A DNA stretch of 51,476 nt from positions 1-51,476 of the forward strand of contig CAINHS010000052.1 in assembly GCA_903848955.1 (NCBI GenBank), in the 5' to 3' direction. Origin of the DNA: an uncultured beta proteobacterium (GTDB lineage Bacteria > Pseudomonadota > Gammaproteobacteria > Burkholderiales > Rhodocyclaceae). The position numbers were made by a program, and so were the translations under genes. Positions 19,243 through 28,794 of the stretch are shown in pieces. The notes beneath the pieces were generated by a model, which saw nothing but the letters and a program-made list of their open reading frames with translations, was not told the DNA's origin and ran no database searches. Within the stretch, counting starts at the first letter, position 1. Each line of letters begins with the position of its first letter.

Positions 19243-21354
19243 CTAGACTCCCTTTGCCGCAAGCGGCAGCCAGATGCTTACCTCGCCACCATGATTGTTC
19301 GCCAGGCGGATCTCGCCGCCGTGGTCATCCACGATCTTCTTCACGATTGCCAGCCCCAGCCCGGTGCCTTTGGACTTGGTTGTGACATAGGGCTCGAAGG
19401 CGCGCGACAGGATGTGCGGCGGAAAGCCCGGGCCATTGTCCTTGATGGTCAGTCTCACGCGCGCTCCGTCCAGTGCCGTGGCGATCGTGATGCACGGCTG
19501 CACGGTGTCGGCCAGAGCGTCCTGAGCGTTGGTCAGCACATTGTGCAACACCTGGCGCAACTGGTTGGCATCGACCAGCACCGGCGGCAGGAGCGGGGCC
19601 GGCGCTGAGGGTGCGGCGATCGCCGCACGCGAAGTTTCGTAAAGCCCCAGTACCTCGCCGAGCAGCGCCTGCAGGTCGACTGCGGCCAGTTGCGGCAGCG
19701 GCGTGCGGGCGTAGTCGCGGAAGTCGTTGACCATGTTTTTCATCGCCTCGACCTGACTGACGATGGTCTGCGTGGCGCGGTCCAGCAATTCCCGCGCGGG
19801 CCCCGTCAGTTCGCCCGCCAGCTTGATCTGCAGCCGCTCGGCGGAGAGCTGGATCGGCGTCAGCGGATTCTTGATCTCGTGCGCCAGGCGCTGCGCCACC
19901 TCGCCCCAGGCGGCGGAACGCTGCGCCGCGATGAGCCGCGTGATGTCGTCGAATACCACCACGTAGCCGCCGCCGCCGGCAGCCGGCAGGGCCGTGCCGC
20001 GCACCAACAGCGCCTGCGGCATGCCATCCGGGCGCGCGATTTCGAGTTGCTCCTGCCATTCGGCGCCGCGCTTGGCAAAGCCGTCAACAATGGCTGCGGC
20101 CAGCGTCTCGTGGCGCGGCCAGTCGGACAGGCGCAGATCTTCAAAGCCGGCCAGATCGTCGCCGAGAATCGCCAGCGCGCCGCGATTCGAGGCCCGCAGG
20201 CGGAAGCGCAGATCGAAGGCCAGCACACCGGCGGACAGATTCGCCAGCACCGATTCGAGGTAGGCCTGCGCCGTCTCCGTCTCCTGGCGATGGTGTTCGG
20301 CCTGCGCGCGCGCCTCTCCCAGTTGATGCGTCATGCTGTTGAAGGAATGGGTCAGCACGCCCAGTTCGTCGGATGCCGCCACCGTGGCGCGCGGCGTGAA
20401 GTCGCCGGCTGCCACCGCCCGGGTGCCTTCGGCCAGGATCAGCAGCGGCCGCGCCAGGCGCTCGGCGAGAAAGAAAGCCAGGGCAATCGCCGCGAACAGC
20501 GCCAGCAGCAGCGCCAGCGTCAGCGTCAGGGTGTAGATGCGCTTCAGGCCGACACGCCCGAGCTGCAGTTCCTGGTAGTCGCGGTGCGCCGCCTCGACGC
20601 TTTCGGCGCTCCTGGCAATCGATGCCGGCACCGCCAGCGTCAATTGCAGAATCCGCGGATCGAGATTGAGGCCGCTGCTGGCCACGGGCGCCAGGGCACG
20701 CACCATCAGGCCGCCGCCGTCGCCGTCGCCGATCAGCGCCAGCCCGCGCCCGCCGCGCGCAATGCGCAGCTGAGCGGGCGCCGGCACCGAAGGCATCAGG
20801 CTGCCCATCTCCGCCGAACTGCTGCCCAGCACCTTGCCGGACAAGGTCAGCAAGGTCGCGGTCTGGACCCCGGCTTTTTCGCGCAGCCGGTTCAGCCGGC
20901 TCGGGCTGACGAAGGAATCGTCGCCCAGATCGAGCGCCGCATCGCGGGTCTTGGCCAGCAACTCGGCCTGCAGGGTATCGAGCACGCTGCGGCCGAGATT
21001 GAGGCCGCCTTCCAGCGCCGCATCGACGCGCACGTCGAACCACGAATCGATGCTCTTCACCGCGAATTGCATCGAGACGCCATACACCAGCGCGCCGGGC
21101 AGCACGGCCATCAATGACAGCATCAGCAGCAGGCGCGATTTCAGGCGCGAGCCGAACACGCCGCTCCTGAAATCGCGGCGCAGGCGCCGCAACTGGAGTC
21201 CGACCAGCACCAGCAGTGCGACGGCAGCGATGCCGTTGATCGCCAGCAGCCAGGGATAGTTCGCCGCAAACAGCGCGGTATTGGCGGAAGCCGAAGCCAG
21301 CAGGAAGAGCAGGATGGCACCGAACGCGGCAACCACCGCGAGGGCAACCCTCAT
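19243..21354 (-). CDS. ntrY: NtrY-like sensor histidine kinase
   Basis: 703 aa. Transmembrane segments are at about 5-25, 36-56, 71-95 and 272-297, with a periplasmic domain (about 100-270) between the last two, which is the NtrY layout. A HAMP linker (298-350), a PAS domain (365-480) and HisKA follow, with phospho-acceptor His492 in AHEIKNPLTPIQLSAERL. The HATPase_c domain ends with KGTGLGLAIVKKIVDDHGG. It overlaps the DUF4390 gene by 4 nt and is followed after 4 nt by its regulator. NtrYX systems sense redox or low oxygen in several beta- and alphaproteobacteria; the signal here is not shown. Confidence 0.92.
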   Translation of the reverse strand: MRVALAVVAAFGAILLFLLASASANTALFAANYPWLLAINGIAAVALLVLVGLQLRRLRRDFRSGVFGSRLKSRLLLMLSLMAVLPGALVYGVSMQFAVKSIDSWFDVRVDAALEGGLNLGRSVLDTLQAELLAKTRDAALDLGDDSFVSPSRLNRLREKAGVQTATLLTLSGKVLGSSSAEMGSLMPSVPAPAQLRIARGGRGLALIGDGDGGGLMVRALAPVASSGLNLDPRILQLTLAVPASIARSAESVEAAHRDYQELQLGRVGLKRIYTLTLTLALLLALFAAIALAFFLAERLARPLLILAEGTRAVAAGDFTPRATVAASDELGVLTHSFNSMTHQLGEARAQAEHHRQETETAQAYLESVLANLSAGVLAFDLRFRLRASNRGALAILGDDLAGFEDLRLSDWPRHETLAAAIVDGFAKRGAEWQEQLEIARPDGMPQALLVRGTALPAAGGGGYVVVFDDITRLIAAQRSAAWGEVAQRLAHEIKNPLTPIQLSAERLQIKLAGELTGPARELLDRATQTIVSQVEAMKNMVNDFRDYARTPLPQLAAVDLQALLGEVLGLYETSRAAIAAPSAPAPLLPPVLVDANQLRQVLHNVLTNAQDALADTVQPCITIATALDGARVRLTIKDNGPGFPPHILSRAFEPYVTTKSKGTGLGLAIVKKIVDDHGGEIRLANNHGGEVSIWLPLAAKGV

Positions 21355-21935
21355 GGCGACACCAAGGGGGCGACGAATTGCCAGCGCAGCACTTTGGCAT
21401 CCACCTGCAGATCGCGATCCATGATCGCATCGACCTGGAAGGGTTTGGGCAGCTGGCTGCGGTCGAGCGCCAGGCGCACCGCCGCCTCGTAGTGTTCGCC
21501 GTTCTTCAGGGCGTCCCGTTCGAGTACCGGCAGCGCCCCGATGCGGCCGACCACGCGCAGCGCCTCCTCCAGGCTGCCGAAGTTCTGGTGCAGGCTGCCG
21601 GTGGTCAGCCGGTATTGGCGCGTCAGGCTGCTGTAGGCCAGGCGGTAGGCCAGGCTGCGCGTGATGACATGCTCATTGACCCAGTACTTGCGGCTGCGCA
21701 CGAGCACGAATTCGAGATTGAAATAGAGCGGGACGCCCCGCGCCACGGCGTCTTCCAGCCGGTTGCCGAGGTCGACCGCAAATTCGGCGGAAAGCGTATA
21801 CCCGTCCTCGCCGGGGGTCAGCGCGGCGCGCTTCGGTTCGATGCTGCCGGCCTGCGCCGCGACCGCCGTCAGCAGCAGCAATGCCAGCAATGCAGCCTCA
21901 ATCCTTTTGCAGCAGCGCGTAATAAAAGCCGTCAT
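21351..21935 (-). CDS. DUF4390 domain protein, exported
   Basis: 194 aa from the ATG at 21935. This start gives a good signal peptide: basic residues (TRCCKR), a leucine core (ALLALLLLTAVAAQA) and likely cleavage after AQA. The body has many aromatic and basic residues (YWVNEHVITRSLAYRLAYSS). It fits DUF4390, found between rsmB and ntrY in betaproteobacteria. It overlaps the end of rsmB by 38 nt and the start of ntrY by 4 nt. No Shine-Dalgarno is visible, so coupling to rsmB translation is likely. Molecular function unknown; a link to NtrY signalling is a guess from synteny. Confidence 0.75.
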   Translation of the reverse strand: MTAFITRCCKRIEAALLALLLLTAVAAQAGSIEPKRAALTPGEDGYTLSAEFAVDLGNRLEDAVARGVPLYFNLEFVLVRSRKYWVNEHVITRSLAYRLAYSSLTRQYRLTTGSLHQNFGSLEEALRVVGRIGALPVLERDALKNGEHYEAAVRLALDRSQLPKPFQVDAIMDRDLQVDAKVLRWQFVAPLVSP

Positions 21936-23178
21936 GTTCGGCATCGGGTAAATGTTGCAGTTGTGCATCACGGGTTGTTGCACGCAGGATCGGCACGAAG
22001 CGGGCATCGGCATGGCGGCCGACGAAGGCTTCTACCTGACGGTCATTCTCTTCCGCAAACACCGAGCAGGTGGCATAGAGCATTTTGCCACCTGCCGCCA
22101 GAGTTAGCCACAGGGCGTCGACAATGGCCTGTTGCGTGGCGACGAATCCGGCAATGTCCGAATCGCGCCGCAACCACTTCGCATCGGGGTGGCGGCGCAC
22201 CACACCGGAGGCCGAACAGGGCACGTCGGCCAGTATGCGGTCATAGGCACGGCCATCCCACCAGGTATCGATGGCGCGCGCATCGGCCACCTTGACCGTC
22301 GCCGCCAGCCCCAGTCGCTCAAGGTTGGCGCTGATGCGCGCAGCGCGCAGGGCATCGGCGTCGAGTGCGGTGAGATCGATGTTCGCGCTTTCCAGCAAGT
22401 GCGCCGCCTTGCCGCCGGGCGCGGCGCAGGCATCCAGCACGCGCATGCCGTCCTCCACATCAAGCCGGCCGGCTGCCGCCTGCGCGCCCCAGTCCTGCAC
22501 CGAGCACAGGCCCGCGGCGAAGCCCGGAATGCGCTCCACCGCCACCGGTTTTTCGATCAGGATCGCCGCATCGTCGAGCGCACGCGCGGCGATGCCGGCA
22601 GCCTGGAGTTCTGCCAGGCAACCGGCGCCGGTGGTGCGGCGCCGGTTGACGCGCAGGCACAGCGGCGGATGGGTATTGCCGGCGGCGAGGACGCTTTCCC
22701 AGTGTGCCGGATGATCCTGCTGCACTCTGGCGATCCACCAGGCCGGATGCCGCCAGCGTGCCACCGGATCGGCATCGGCCGTGGCCAGCAAGGCTTCGCG
22801 CCGGCGCAGGAAATTGCGCAGCACGCCATTCACCAGGCCCTTGAACTGCCCCCGGGCCAGTTGCGCGGCGGCGCTCACCGCCTGATCCACCGTGGTATGC
22901 GCTTCCTCCGGCCGCGCTTCGAGGCGCGCCAGCGCTGCCAGCAGCAGGCCGCGCACGGACTTGTCGGCGAGGGGTCGCTGCAGCAGCAGGCCGAGCAGAA
23001 AATCGCCGCGACCGCAGGCGCGCAGGGCCGTATAGGCCAGATCCATGGTCGCGGCGCGCAACGCGCCGGGCAGGGCGGCGCGCGCCAGGGCGGCATCGAA
23101 ACTGCGCCCGGCAAGCACTTCGGCAATCAGGCCGGCTGCGGCGTGCAGGGACTCGGCAAGGGGAGGGAGCATTCGCAT
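21898..23178 (-). CDS. rsmB: 16S rRNA (cytosine(967)-C(5))-methyltransferase RsmB
   Basis: 426 aa. An N-terminal NusB-like helical domain (1-130) is followed by a SAM-dependent methyltransferase. Motif I is LDACAAPGGKAAHLLE (248-263). Motif IV is DVPCSASGVVRRHPD (318-332) with Cys321. Motif VI is YATCSVFAEEND (368-379), where Cys371 forms the covalent adduct with cytosine. This matches Sun/RsmB in length and order. It normally sits directly after fmt; here a radical SAM gene intervenes. Confidence 0.95.
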   Translation of the reverse strand: MRMLPPLAESLHAAAGLIAEVLAGRSFDAALARAALPGALRAATMDLAYTALRACGRGDFLLGLLLQRPLADKSVRGLLLAALARLEARPEEAHTTVDQAVSAAAQLARGQFKGLVNGVLRNFLRRREALLATADADPVARWRHPAWWIARVQQDHPAHWESVLAAGNTHPPLCLRVNRRRTTGAGCLAELQAAGIAARALDDAAILIEKPVAVERIPGFAAGLCSVQDWGAQAAAGRLDVEDGMRVLDACAAPGGKAAHLLESANIDLTALDADALRAARISANLERLGLAATVKVADARAIDTWWDGRAYDRILADVPCSASGVVRRHPDAKWLRRDSDIAGFVATQQAIVDALWLTLAAGGKMLYATCSVFAEENDRQVEAFVGRHADARFVPILRATTRDAQLQHLPDAEHDGFYYALLQKD

Positions 23179-23261
23179 CGGCCAAGAATACCAGTCCGCC
23201 CGCCGCTTCTGCTCGCCTTCTCCGCGTTGCCCGGTGGCGCCGTCCCGTCAGACGGGTTTGC

Positions 23262-24440
23262 TCACGGCATGATTTCCACGTATTCGTAGACCTCGGCGTC
23301 GAGCAGGCGCTGGCGCAAGGGGAGCGGCAGGCGCGCAAACCAGGCACGGGGATCGTGCCGGTCGATTTCGCGGCCGATGAAACGCAGCAGCTCGCAGATC
23401 GGCTCGACGACATTGCGGCGATAACGCTCGTCCTTGTTCACATAGGCCAGATGCAGGTTTTTCATGCAGTTGCGGCGACACCATGGCAGCGCCTCGCAGC
23501 CTTCGCAGGGCATGTCGGCATGCGGCTGGAGGGGGCTCGCCCGCAGCCAGTTGCCCTGAATCTCGCCCATTTGCATCGCCGGCACGTACATCATGTCGGG
23601 ACAGGGAAATATCTGTCCGTTCGGCATCACATTGAGCAGGTGCGTCGATACCCGGCACTGGGTCTGTCCGGCGTACAACTCGAGGGCGCGATTCGGCAGC
23701 AGCTTGTTGCGCACTATGCCCATCAGCGGTACCAGCGGATACAGCACATCGCTGCGCGAAAAGAACTTGTCGATCAGTTGCACCAGCACGAGCTTGCGCC
23801 GCTCGACCGAATCCCCCTGATACATTTCGTCGGCAACAAACTGCCAATAGAGGTAATCGAAGCTTTCGGCCAGACCGTCAAGCTCCTCGAAGCTGGTCTG
23901 CGGATTGCTCCAGGTGACCCGCGCCGTCAGCGTGCCGCCGACACGGTCGCGGATGTTGCGCACATTGCGCATGACGCTGCTCCAGATGCCGCGTCCGCGA
24001 TAGGCGTCGGTGATTTCCTCGCCGCCGTCGATGGATACCAGGACATTCGACAGCCGCGCCAGCACCCACTGCGGCATCCTGTGGAGCAGGGTGCCGTTGG
24101 TCTGCAGCTGATAGCGGAATGCGGGGAAGCGCTTCATGACGTCGAACATCAGGCGCTTGTTGAGCGTCGGCTCGCCGCCGTAAAAGGTGACATAGACTTC
24201 CTTGCCGGAGAGATGGCGGTCGACGAAAGCGGCGAGTTGTTCGATGTCGTAGCCGAGTTCGGTCTGCGAGCCGAGAACCTCGCCGACGCCGAGCGAGCAA
24301 TAGGTGCATTTCAGGTTGCACTTCAGCGTCGTCAGCAGCTGCAATTCGACGCGCCCGCCGACGACCGGCGGCCTGGCCGGCACCGGGCCGGCGTGGCTTG
24401 TCGCCGGTGCTGCCGGAAAAAGCATGTCCTGGGCGGTCAT
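23262..24440 (-). CDS. Radical SAM/SPASM enzyme, possible peptide-modifying
   Basis: 392 aa. The radical SAM cluster motif is CNLKCTYC (Cys41, Cys45, Cys48), with GGEP at 88-91 and SIDGG after the fourth strand. A C-terminal SPASM-like region has Cys262, Cys280, Cys312, Cys315, Cys321, Cys325 and Cys349, enough for two auxiliary Fe-S clusters. Such enzymes modify ribosomal peptides or protein side chains (sactipeptide, PqqE and anSME types); the substrate here is unknown. No obvious precursor peptide lies in the flanking 44-nt or 83-nt gaps. It is inserted between fmt and rsmB, which are usually adjacent. The start at 24440 is the first ATG; ATG 24425 is also possible. Confidence 0.8.
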   Translation of the reverse strand: MTAQDMLFPAAPATSHAGPVPARPPVVGGRVELQLLTTLKCNLKCTYCSLGVGEVLGSQTELGYDIEQLAAFVDRHLSGKEVYVTFYGGEPTLNKRLMFDVMKRFPAFRYQLQTNGTLLHRMPQWVLARLSNVLVSIDGGEEITDAYRGRGIWSSVMRNVRNIRDRVGGTLTARVTWSNPQTSFEELDGLAESFDYLYWQFVADEMYQGDSVERRKLVLVQLIDKFFSRSDVLYPLVPLMGIVRNKLLPNRALELYAGQTQCRVSTHLLNVMPNGQIFPCPDMMYVPAMQMGEIQGNWLRASPLQPHADMPCEGCEALPWCRRNCMKNLHLAYVNKDERYRRNVVEPICELLRFIGREIDRHDPRAWFARLPLPLRQRLLDAEVYEYVEIMP

Positions 24441-24484
24441 GAGCAGTCTGCAGGCAGGCGTCTACGCCTCTGCTCAGGCACCGG

Positions 24485-25402
24485 TCAGTCCGGCCGCAGG
24501 GCGCTGCCGTTAAGAAAGTCGGCGGCGCTGACACGGCGCCCGCCGGGCTTCTGCAGTTCGGTGAGACGCAGCGCGCCTTCGCCGCAGGCCACGACGATGC
24601 CCGAGCTGTCGGCGGCAAGGATCTGACCGGGTCTGCCGGCGGCGGCCACCACCTCGCCGCGCCAGGCCTTGACCGGTTCGCCGGCGAGGGTGGCTGTGGC
24701 GCCGGGAAAAGGATTGAAGGCGCGCAGCGTGCGCGCCAGATCGGTGGCGGAGCGTGTCCACTCCAGCCGCGCCTCGGCCTTGTCGATCTTGCCGGCGTAG
24801 GTGACCCCGGCCTCGGGCTGTGGCAGCGGAACGAGGGCGTCAATGCGCGCCAGCGCCTCGACCACCAGTTTGCCGCCGAGCCGGGCCAGCCGGTCATGCA
24901 GGCTACCCGTGGTGTCCTGCTCGCCGATGGCGATGGCCTCGGCCAGCAGCATCGGTCCGGTATCCAGCCCGGCTTCCATCTGCATGATGGTGATGCCGGT
25001 TTGCGCATCGCCCGCCTCGACGGCGCGGTGGATCGGCGCCGCGCCGCGCCAGCGCGGCAGGAGCGAGGCATGGATATTGATGCAGCCGCGGCGCGGCAGG
25101 TCGAGCACGGCTTGCGGCAGGATCAGGCCGTAGGCCGCCACCACCATCAGTTCGGCGCCCTGCCCGCTGCAGGCGGCGCGGATCGGCTCATGCGTCGCCG
25201 GATCCTTGAGGCGCTCGGGCTGGAATACCGGGATGCCGTGGGCCAGTGCCACTTTCTTCACCGCAGAGGCCTGCAGCAGCATGCCGCGGCCGGCCGGCCG
25301 GTCAGGCTGGGTCAGCACCAGCACCACCTCGTGCCCCGCCGCCAGCAGGGCCTCAAGGGCCCGCGCCGCGAATTCGGGTGTGCCGGCGAAAGTCAGCTTC
25401 AT
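24485..25402 (-). CDS. fmt: Methionyl-tRNA formyltransferase
   Basis: 305 aa. It formylates initiator Met-tRNA using 10-formyl-THF. Family motifs are [16 protein letters not shown] at the N-terminus, [10 protein letters not shown] (36-45), and the catalytic [18 protein letters not shown] block with Asn/His, followed by DTGPML. The C-terminal OB-like domain is present, so the gene is complete. The ATG follows the def stop codon with no gap, the standard def-fmt arrangement. Confidence 0.96.
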   Translation of the reverse strand: MKLTFAGTPEFAARALEALLAAGHEVVLVLTQPDRPAGRGMLLQASAVKKVALAHGIPVFQPERLKDPATHEPIRAACSGQGAELMVVAAYGLILPQAVLDLPRRGCINIHASLLPRWRGAAPIHRAVEAGDAQTGITIMQMEAGLDTGPMLLAEAIAIGEQDTTGSLHDRLARLGGKLVVEALARIDALVPLPQPEAGVTYAGKIDKAEARLEWTRSATDLARTLRAFNPFPGATATLAGEPVKAWRGEVVAAAGRPGQILAADSSGIVVACGEGALRLTELQKPGGRRVSAADFLNGSALRPD

Positions 25403-25906
25403 CTAGAAGGTCTCCCGCGCCTGCTTGACCAGCTTGCTCTTGATCCGCGCCTGCTTGAGCCGCGACAGGTATTGGACGAACACCTTGCCTTCGAGATGAT
25501 CCATTTCGTGCTGGATACACACCGCGAGCAGATCGTCGGTCTCCAGTTCGAAGGGCCGGCCGTCGAGCCCGAGGGCGCGCACCCTGACGTGGCTGGCGCG
25601 CTTCACGGTGTCGTATATGCCGGGCACCGAAAGACAGCCTTCCTCGCCTTCGCCTTCGCCTGATTTTTCCAGCAGTTCGGGATTGATGAAGATCTGCAGT
25701 TGCGAGCGGTCTTCGGAAATATCGATCACGATCAGGCGCACGTGCTGATCCACCTGCGGTGCGGCGAGACCGATGCCGGGCGCGGCATACATGGTCTCGG
25801 CCATGTCGGCGGCAAGCTGGCGGATTCGCGCATCGATCTGCTCAATCGGGGCTGCCTTCTTGTGCAGCCTGGGGTCGGGGTAACGCAATATCTGCAATAG
25901 GGCCAT
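25403..25906 (-). CDS. def: Peptide deformylase
   Basis: 167 aa from the ATG at 25906 ([14 protein letters not shown], the standard N-terminus). A longer in-frame opening at 25993 does not resemble the family. All three motifs are present: GIGLAAPQV (44-52), EEGCLSVPG (88-96, metal ligand Cys91) and QHEMDHLEG (132-140; ligands His133 and His137, catalytic Glu134). It removes formyl groups from nascent chains. It is divergent from the LysM gene across 106 bp. Confidence 0.96.
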   Translation of the reverse strand: MALLQILRYPDPRLHKKAAPIEQIDARIRQLAADMAETMYAAPGIGLAAPQVDQHVRLIVIDISEDRSQLQIFINPELLEKSGEGEGEEGCLSVPGIYDTVKRASHVRVRALGLDGRPFELETDDLLAVCIQHEMDHLEGKVFVQYLSRLKQARIKSKLVKQARETF

Positions 25907-26012
25907 GAAACCGCTCTTGAAGGAATTGATGCTGGGGTAATTGTCGGGCAGAATCGGGCGGATACTCGGATGGCTCGCCATCCATACAGACACTCGGCCA
26001 GGAGATCACGCC

Positions 26013-27029
26013 ATGCGTCGCATTATATCTGCGCTGCTTATCAGCATTTCAAGCACTCTTGCCCTGGCTCAGGGGGCACAGCCGCTGCAAATGGCCGAGG
26101 GCGCACCCGACCGGTATATCGTCACGTCCGGCGACACCCTGTGGGGCATCGCCGCAAAATTCCTCAAGGATCCCTATCGCTGGGGTGAATTGTGGAAATT
26201 GAACGCAGACGAAATCAAGGCGCCGCAGCGCATCTATCCGGGTCAGGTCATTGTCCTCGACAAGAGCGGTCCTCAGCCCCGCGTCAAGCTGGTGACGCTC
26301 CACGAGGAACGCCGCGAGTACATCGAGCCGCTGCGCAAGGGTATTCCCTCCATCCCGCCGCAGGACATCGAACCCTTCCTCAGTGAGCCGCGCGTGCTCG
26401 AAGCCACCGGACTGGATGCCGCGCCGCGAGTCGTCGCGCTGCAGGGTGACCGCGTGATCGCCGGTGCCGGCGACACCATCTACACCACACAGGTTAACGC
26501 TCAGCAAAGGATCTGGCAGCTGTTCCGCCCGGGCGAGGCGCTGGTCGACCCCGACACCAGGGAAACGCTCGGCCACGAAGCCGTGTTCATCGGCACCGCA
26601 CGCCTGACCAGCGGCGGTCTGCCGTCGAGCTTCCTGATACTCACCTCGAAGCTGGAAGTCGTCCGCGACGACCGGCTGCTGGCCGCGCCGCGACAGGACG
26701 TACCGAATTACATCCCGCGCCCGCCGGCAAAAATGATCAAGGCCAAGGTGATGTCCATCTACGGCGGGGTGAGCTTTGGCGGCCCGCAATCCGTGGTTGT
26801 CATCAACCGCGGCAAGGCCGACGGACTGGAGTCCGGCCACGTGCTTGCAGTCGATCTGGCGGGTGCCGAAATAACCAACCGCTACAAGGGCGATGCCAGC
26901 ACTTACCAGTTGCCGGACGCCCGCAACGGGCTGCTTTTCGTTTTCCGTGTGTTCGACCGGGTGTCCTACGCCCTGGTCATGAACGCGACGCATCCGATGG
27001 TGGTCGGCGACACGGTACGTACGCCCTGA
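26013..27029 (+). CDS. LysM peptidoglycan-binding protein, exported
   Basis: 338 aa from the ATG at 26013 with GGAG about 8 nt upstream. Signal peptide MRRIISALLISISSTLALAQ. One LysM domain at about 34-83 (YIVTSGDTLWGIAAKFLKDP ... IYPGQVIVLDK). The rest is a mixed-strand domain of unknown function. The same family lies next to def-fmt or dprA in many beta- and gammaproteobacteria (the PA0020-like gene in Pseudomonas), so it is a conserved periplasmic or cell-wall protein. The in-frame start at 25941 would put non-signal sequence first and is rejected. Confidence 0.88.
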   Translation: MRRIISALLISISSTLALAQGAQPLQMAEGAPDRYIVTSGDTLWGIAAKFLKDPYRWGELWKLNADEIKAPQRIYPGQVIVLDKSGPQPRVKLVTLHEERREYIEPLRKGIPSIPPQDIEPFLSEPRVLEATGLDAAPRVVALQGDRVIAGAGDTIYTTQVNAQQRIWQLFRPGEALVDPDTRETLGHEAVFIGTARLTSGGLPSSFLILTSKLEVVRDDRLLAAPRQDVPNYIPRPPAKMIKAKVMSIYGGVSFGGPQSVVVINRGKADGLESGHVLAVDLAGAEITNRYKGDASTYQLPDARNGLLFVFRVFDRVSYALVMNATHPMVVGDTVRTP

Positions 27030-27065
27030 CGGCGGCGGGGCCGGACCCGCAAAGCCACCGCAGCC

Positions 27066-28163
27066 ATGGCAACCGATCGCCAAGAACTCGCTGCCTGGCT
27101 CCGGCTGACGCTGATACCCGGCGTCGGCGGCGAGGCCAGGCGTGCGCTGCTCAAAACCTTCGGACTGCCGCCGGCGATTTTCGAGGCGGCTGCGCAGGCA
27201 CTCTCGGCGGTCATCGATCCGGCGCTGGCCGGGAGCCTGTTGAGCCATGAGTGCAGTGCCGGTATCGAGGCGGCGCTTGAGTGGCAGGCTCAGCCCGGCA
27301 ATCACCTGCTGACGCTGGCCGATGCGGATTACCCGCCAAGCCTGCTGACTTCGGACGATCCTCCGGTACTGCTGTATGCCAAGGGCAACATCGCGCTGCT
27401 CAAGCGGCCGATGCTGGCTGTGGTCGGCAGCCGCAACGCTACCGCGCAGGGCGTACGCGATGCCGAGGCTTTCTCGAAATCCCTCGGCGATGCCGGCCTG
27501 ACCATCGTCAGCGGACTGGCATTGGGTATCGACGCCGCCGCGCATCGCGGCGCGCTGGCAACCGCCGCGGCTACGGTGGCCGTGATCGGCACCGGCGCCG
27601 ACCGCCTCTATCCCGCACGCAACGAAGCCCTGGCCCGCAGCATTGCGGAAAACGGCGTGGTCTTGAGCGAATTCCCGCTCGGCACCCCGGCGCTGGCTTT
27701 CAACTTCCCGCGTCGCAACCGCATCATTGCCGGCCTGGGACTGGGCTGTCTGGTGGTCGAGGCGGCCCAGCGCAGCGGCTCGCTGATTACGGCGCGACTG
27801 GCGGCGGAAAGCGGACGCGAGGTGTTCGCGATCCCGGGTTCGATCCACTCGCCGCTGTCGCGCGGCTGCCATCAGCTGATTCGCCAGGGGGCAAAACTGG
27901 TCGAATCGGCGCAGGACATTCTCGAGGAATTGCGCTGGAAGACGCCGTCTGCCGCAAGCCCTGCGACGGATCCGTCTGTTGCAGCGCAGAGCGGCAGCGA
28001 AGAGCAAGTGCTTGCCTTCCTGGGCGATGCGCCTTGTCCCCTCGACACACTTTCTGCACGCAGCGGCTTGACGCCCGCCGACCTTCTTGCCATGCTGTTG
28101 CCCATGGAACTCGCCGGCCGCGTTGCCCGATTGCCCGGTGGCCTCTACCAAAGACTTCATTAA
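27066..28163 (+). CDS. dprA: DNA-processing protein DprA
   Basis: 365 aa. DprA loads RecA on incoming single-stranded DNA during natural transformation. It has an N-terminal SAM-like helical part (1-75), a Rossmann-like DprA core with VVGSRNATAQG (119-129), SGLALGIDAAAHRGAL (151-166), GTGADRLYPARN (176-187) and the SEFPLGTPALAFNFPRRNRIIAGL block, and a C-terminal winged helix (about 305-365). All parts are intact. It ends in TAATG, sharing a base with smg. Confidence 0.95.
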   Translation: MATDRQELAAWLRLTLIPGVGGEARRALLKTFGLPPAIFEAAAQALSAVIDPALAGSLLSHECSAGIEAALEWQAQPGNHLLTLADADYPPSLLTSDDPPVLLYAKGNIALLKRPMLAVVGSRNATAQGVRDAEAFSKSLGDAGLTIVSGLALGIDAAAHRGALATAAATVAVIGTGADRLYPARNEALARSIAENGVVLSEFPLGTPALAFNFPRRNRIIAGLGLGCLVVEAAQRSGSLITARLAAESGREVFAIPGSIHSPLSRGCHQLIRQGAKLVESAQDILEELRWKTPSAASPATDPSVAAQSGSEEQVLAFLGDAPCPLDTLSARSGLTPADLLAMLLPMELAGRVARLPGGLYQRLH

Positions 28164-28651
28164 TGATTGATATATTGGTCTATCTCTTCGAGAACTACCT
28201 GCCCGATGCCTGTCCCGAACCCGCCGTGTTGGCGAGGAAGCTTTCGGCAGCGGGTTTCGGCACCGACGACATCAGCGCGGCGCTGTCCTGGCTCGACGGT
28301 CTCGCCGGCGAAGAAAGCGGGCGTTGCCGCGAACCGGCGCTCGCCGGCGCCATGCGAATTTACGACGAGGAAGAACAGGAACGGCTGCCCAGCGTGTGTC
28401 GCGGCTTCATCGCCTTTCTGGAGCAGCACGATGCCGTCGATGCCCCCTTGCGCGAAGCCATCATCGAGCGTGCCCTGGCCCTGCCCGATGCGCAAATCAG
28501 CCTCGACCGGCTCAAGGTCATCGTGCTCGCCGTGATCTGGCGCTACCGCCACGAGGTCGATGCCCTGATCCTCGAGGAACTCCTCGCCGAGGAGGCCGAC
28601 GATGAGGATTTTGGCGTCGGCGAGGACGTAAGCCGCATCCTGCTCAACTAA
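28163..28651 (+). CDS. smg: Smg family protein (DUF494)
   Basis: 162 aa from the ATG overlapping the dprA stop. Recognised by MIDILVYLFENYLPDACPEP and the acidic middle and end (EEEQERLP, LAEEADDEDFGVGED). Smg follows dprA in many beta- and gammaproteobacteria; its molecular role is not settled. The longer frame starting inside dprA is a shadow. Confidence 0.92.
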   Translation: MIDILVYLFENYLPDACPEPAVLARKLSAAGFGTDDISAALSWLDGLAGEESGRCREPALAGAMRIYDEEEQERLPSVCRGFIAFLEQHDAVDAPLREAIIERALALPDAQISLDRLKVIVLAVIWRYRHEVDALILEELLAEEADDEDFGVGEDVSRILLN

Positions 28652-28659
28652 TTCACGGC

Positions 28660-28689
28660 TTGCCTAATTGGGAGAGGCGCGCTTATGAT
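28660..28689 (+). promoter_or_regulatory. Possible sigma-70 promoter for topB
   Basis: TTGCCT (28660-28665) and TATGAT (28684-28689) with an 18-nt spacer lie just after smg and about 105 nt before topB. Motif match only. Confidence 0.4.
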
Positions 28690-28754
28690 GCGCCGCTGTC
28701 GCAGACCCATTTAGTCCCGATTGTTCCATTTCGAGCATAGCCAGCCTCCGTCAC

Positions 28755-28773
28755 CCCCTTTCCCGGAAAGGGG
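28755..28773 (+). promoter_or_regulatory. Hairpin in the topB leader
   Basis: An 8-bp perfect stem CCCCTTTC / GAAAGGGG around CCG, just upstream of the G-rich ribosome-binding region (28777 on) and 21 nt before the topB ATG. There is no T-tract, so it is more likely a translational or stability element or a small interspersed repeat than a terminator. Confidence 0.4.
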
Positions 28774-28794
28774 ATCGGGGGGAAAGCCCACACC

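Noticed and set aside
24448-24472. Small inverted repeat (AGGCGT-AG-ACGCCT on the minus strand) between fmt and the radical SAM gene
   Set aside because: Too short, with no T-tract; not a convincing terminator or operator.
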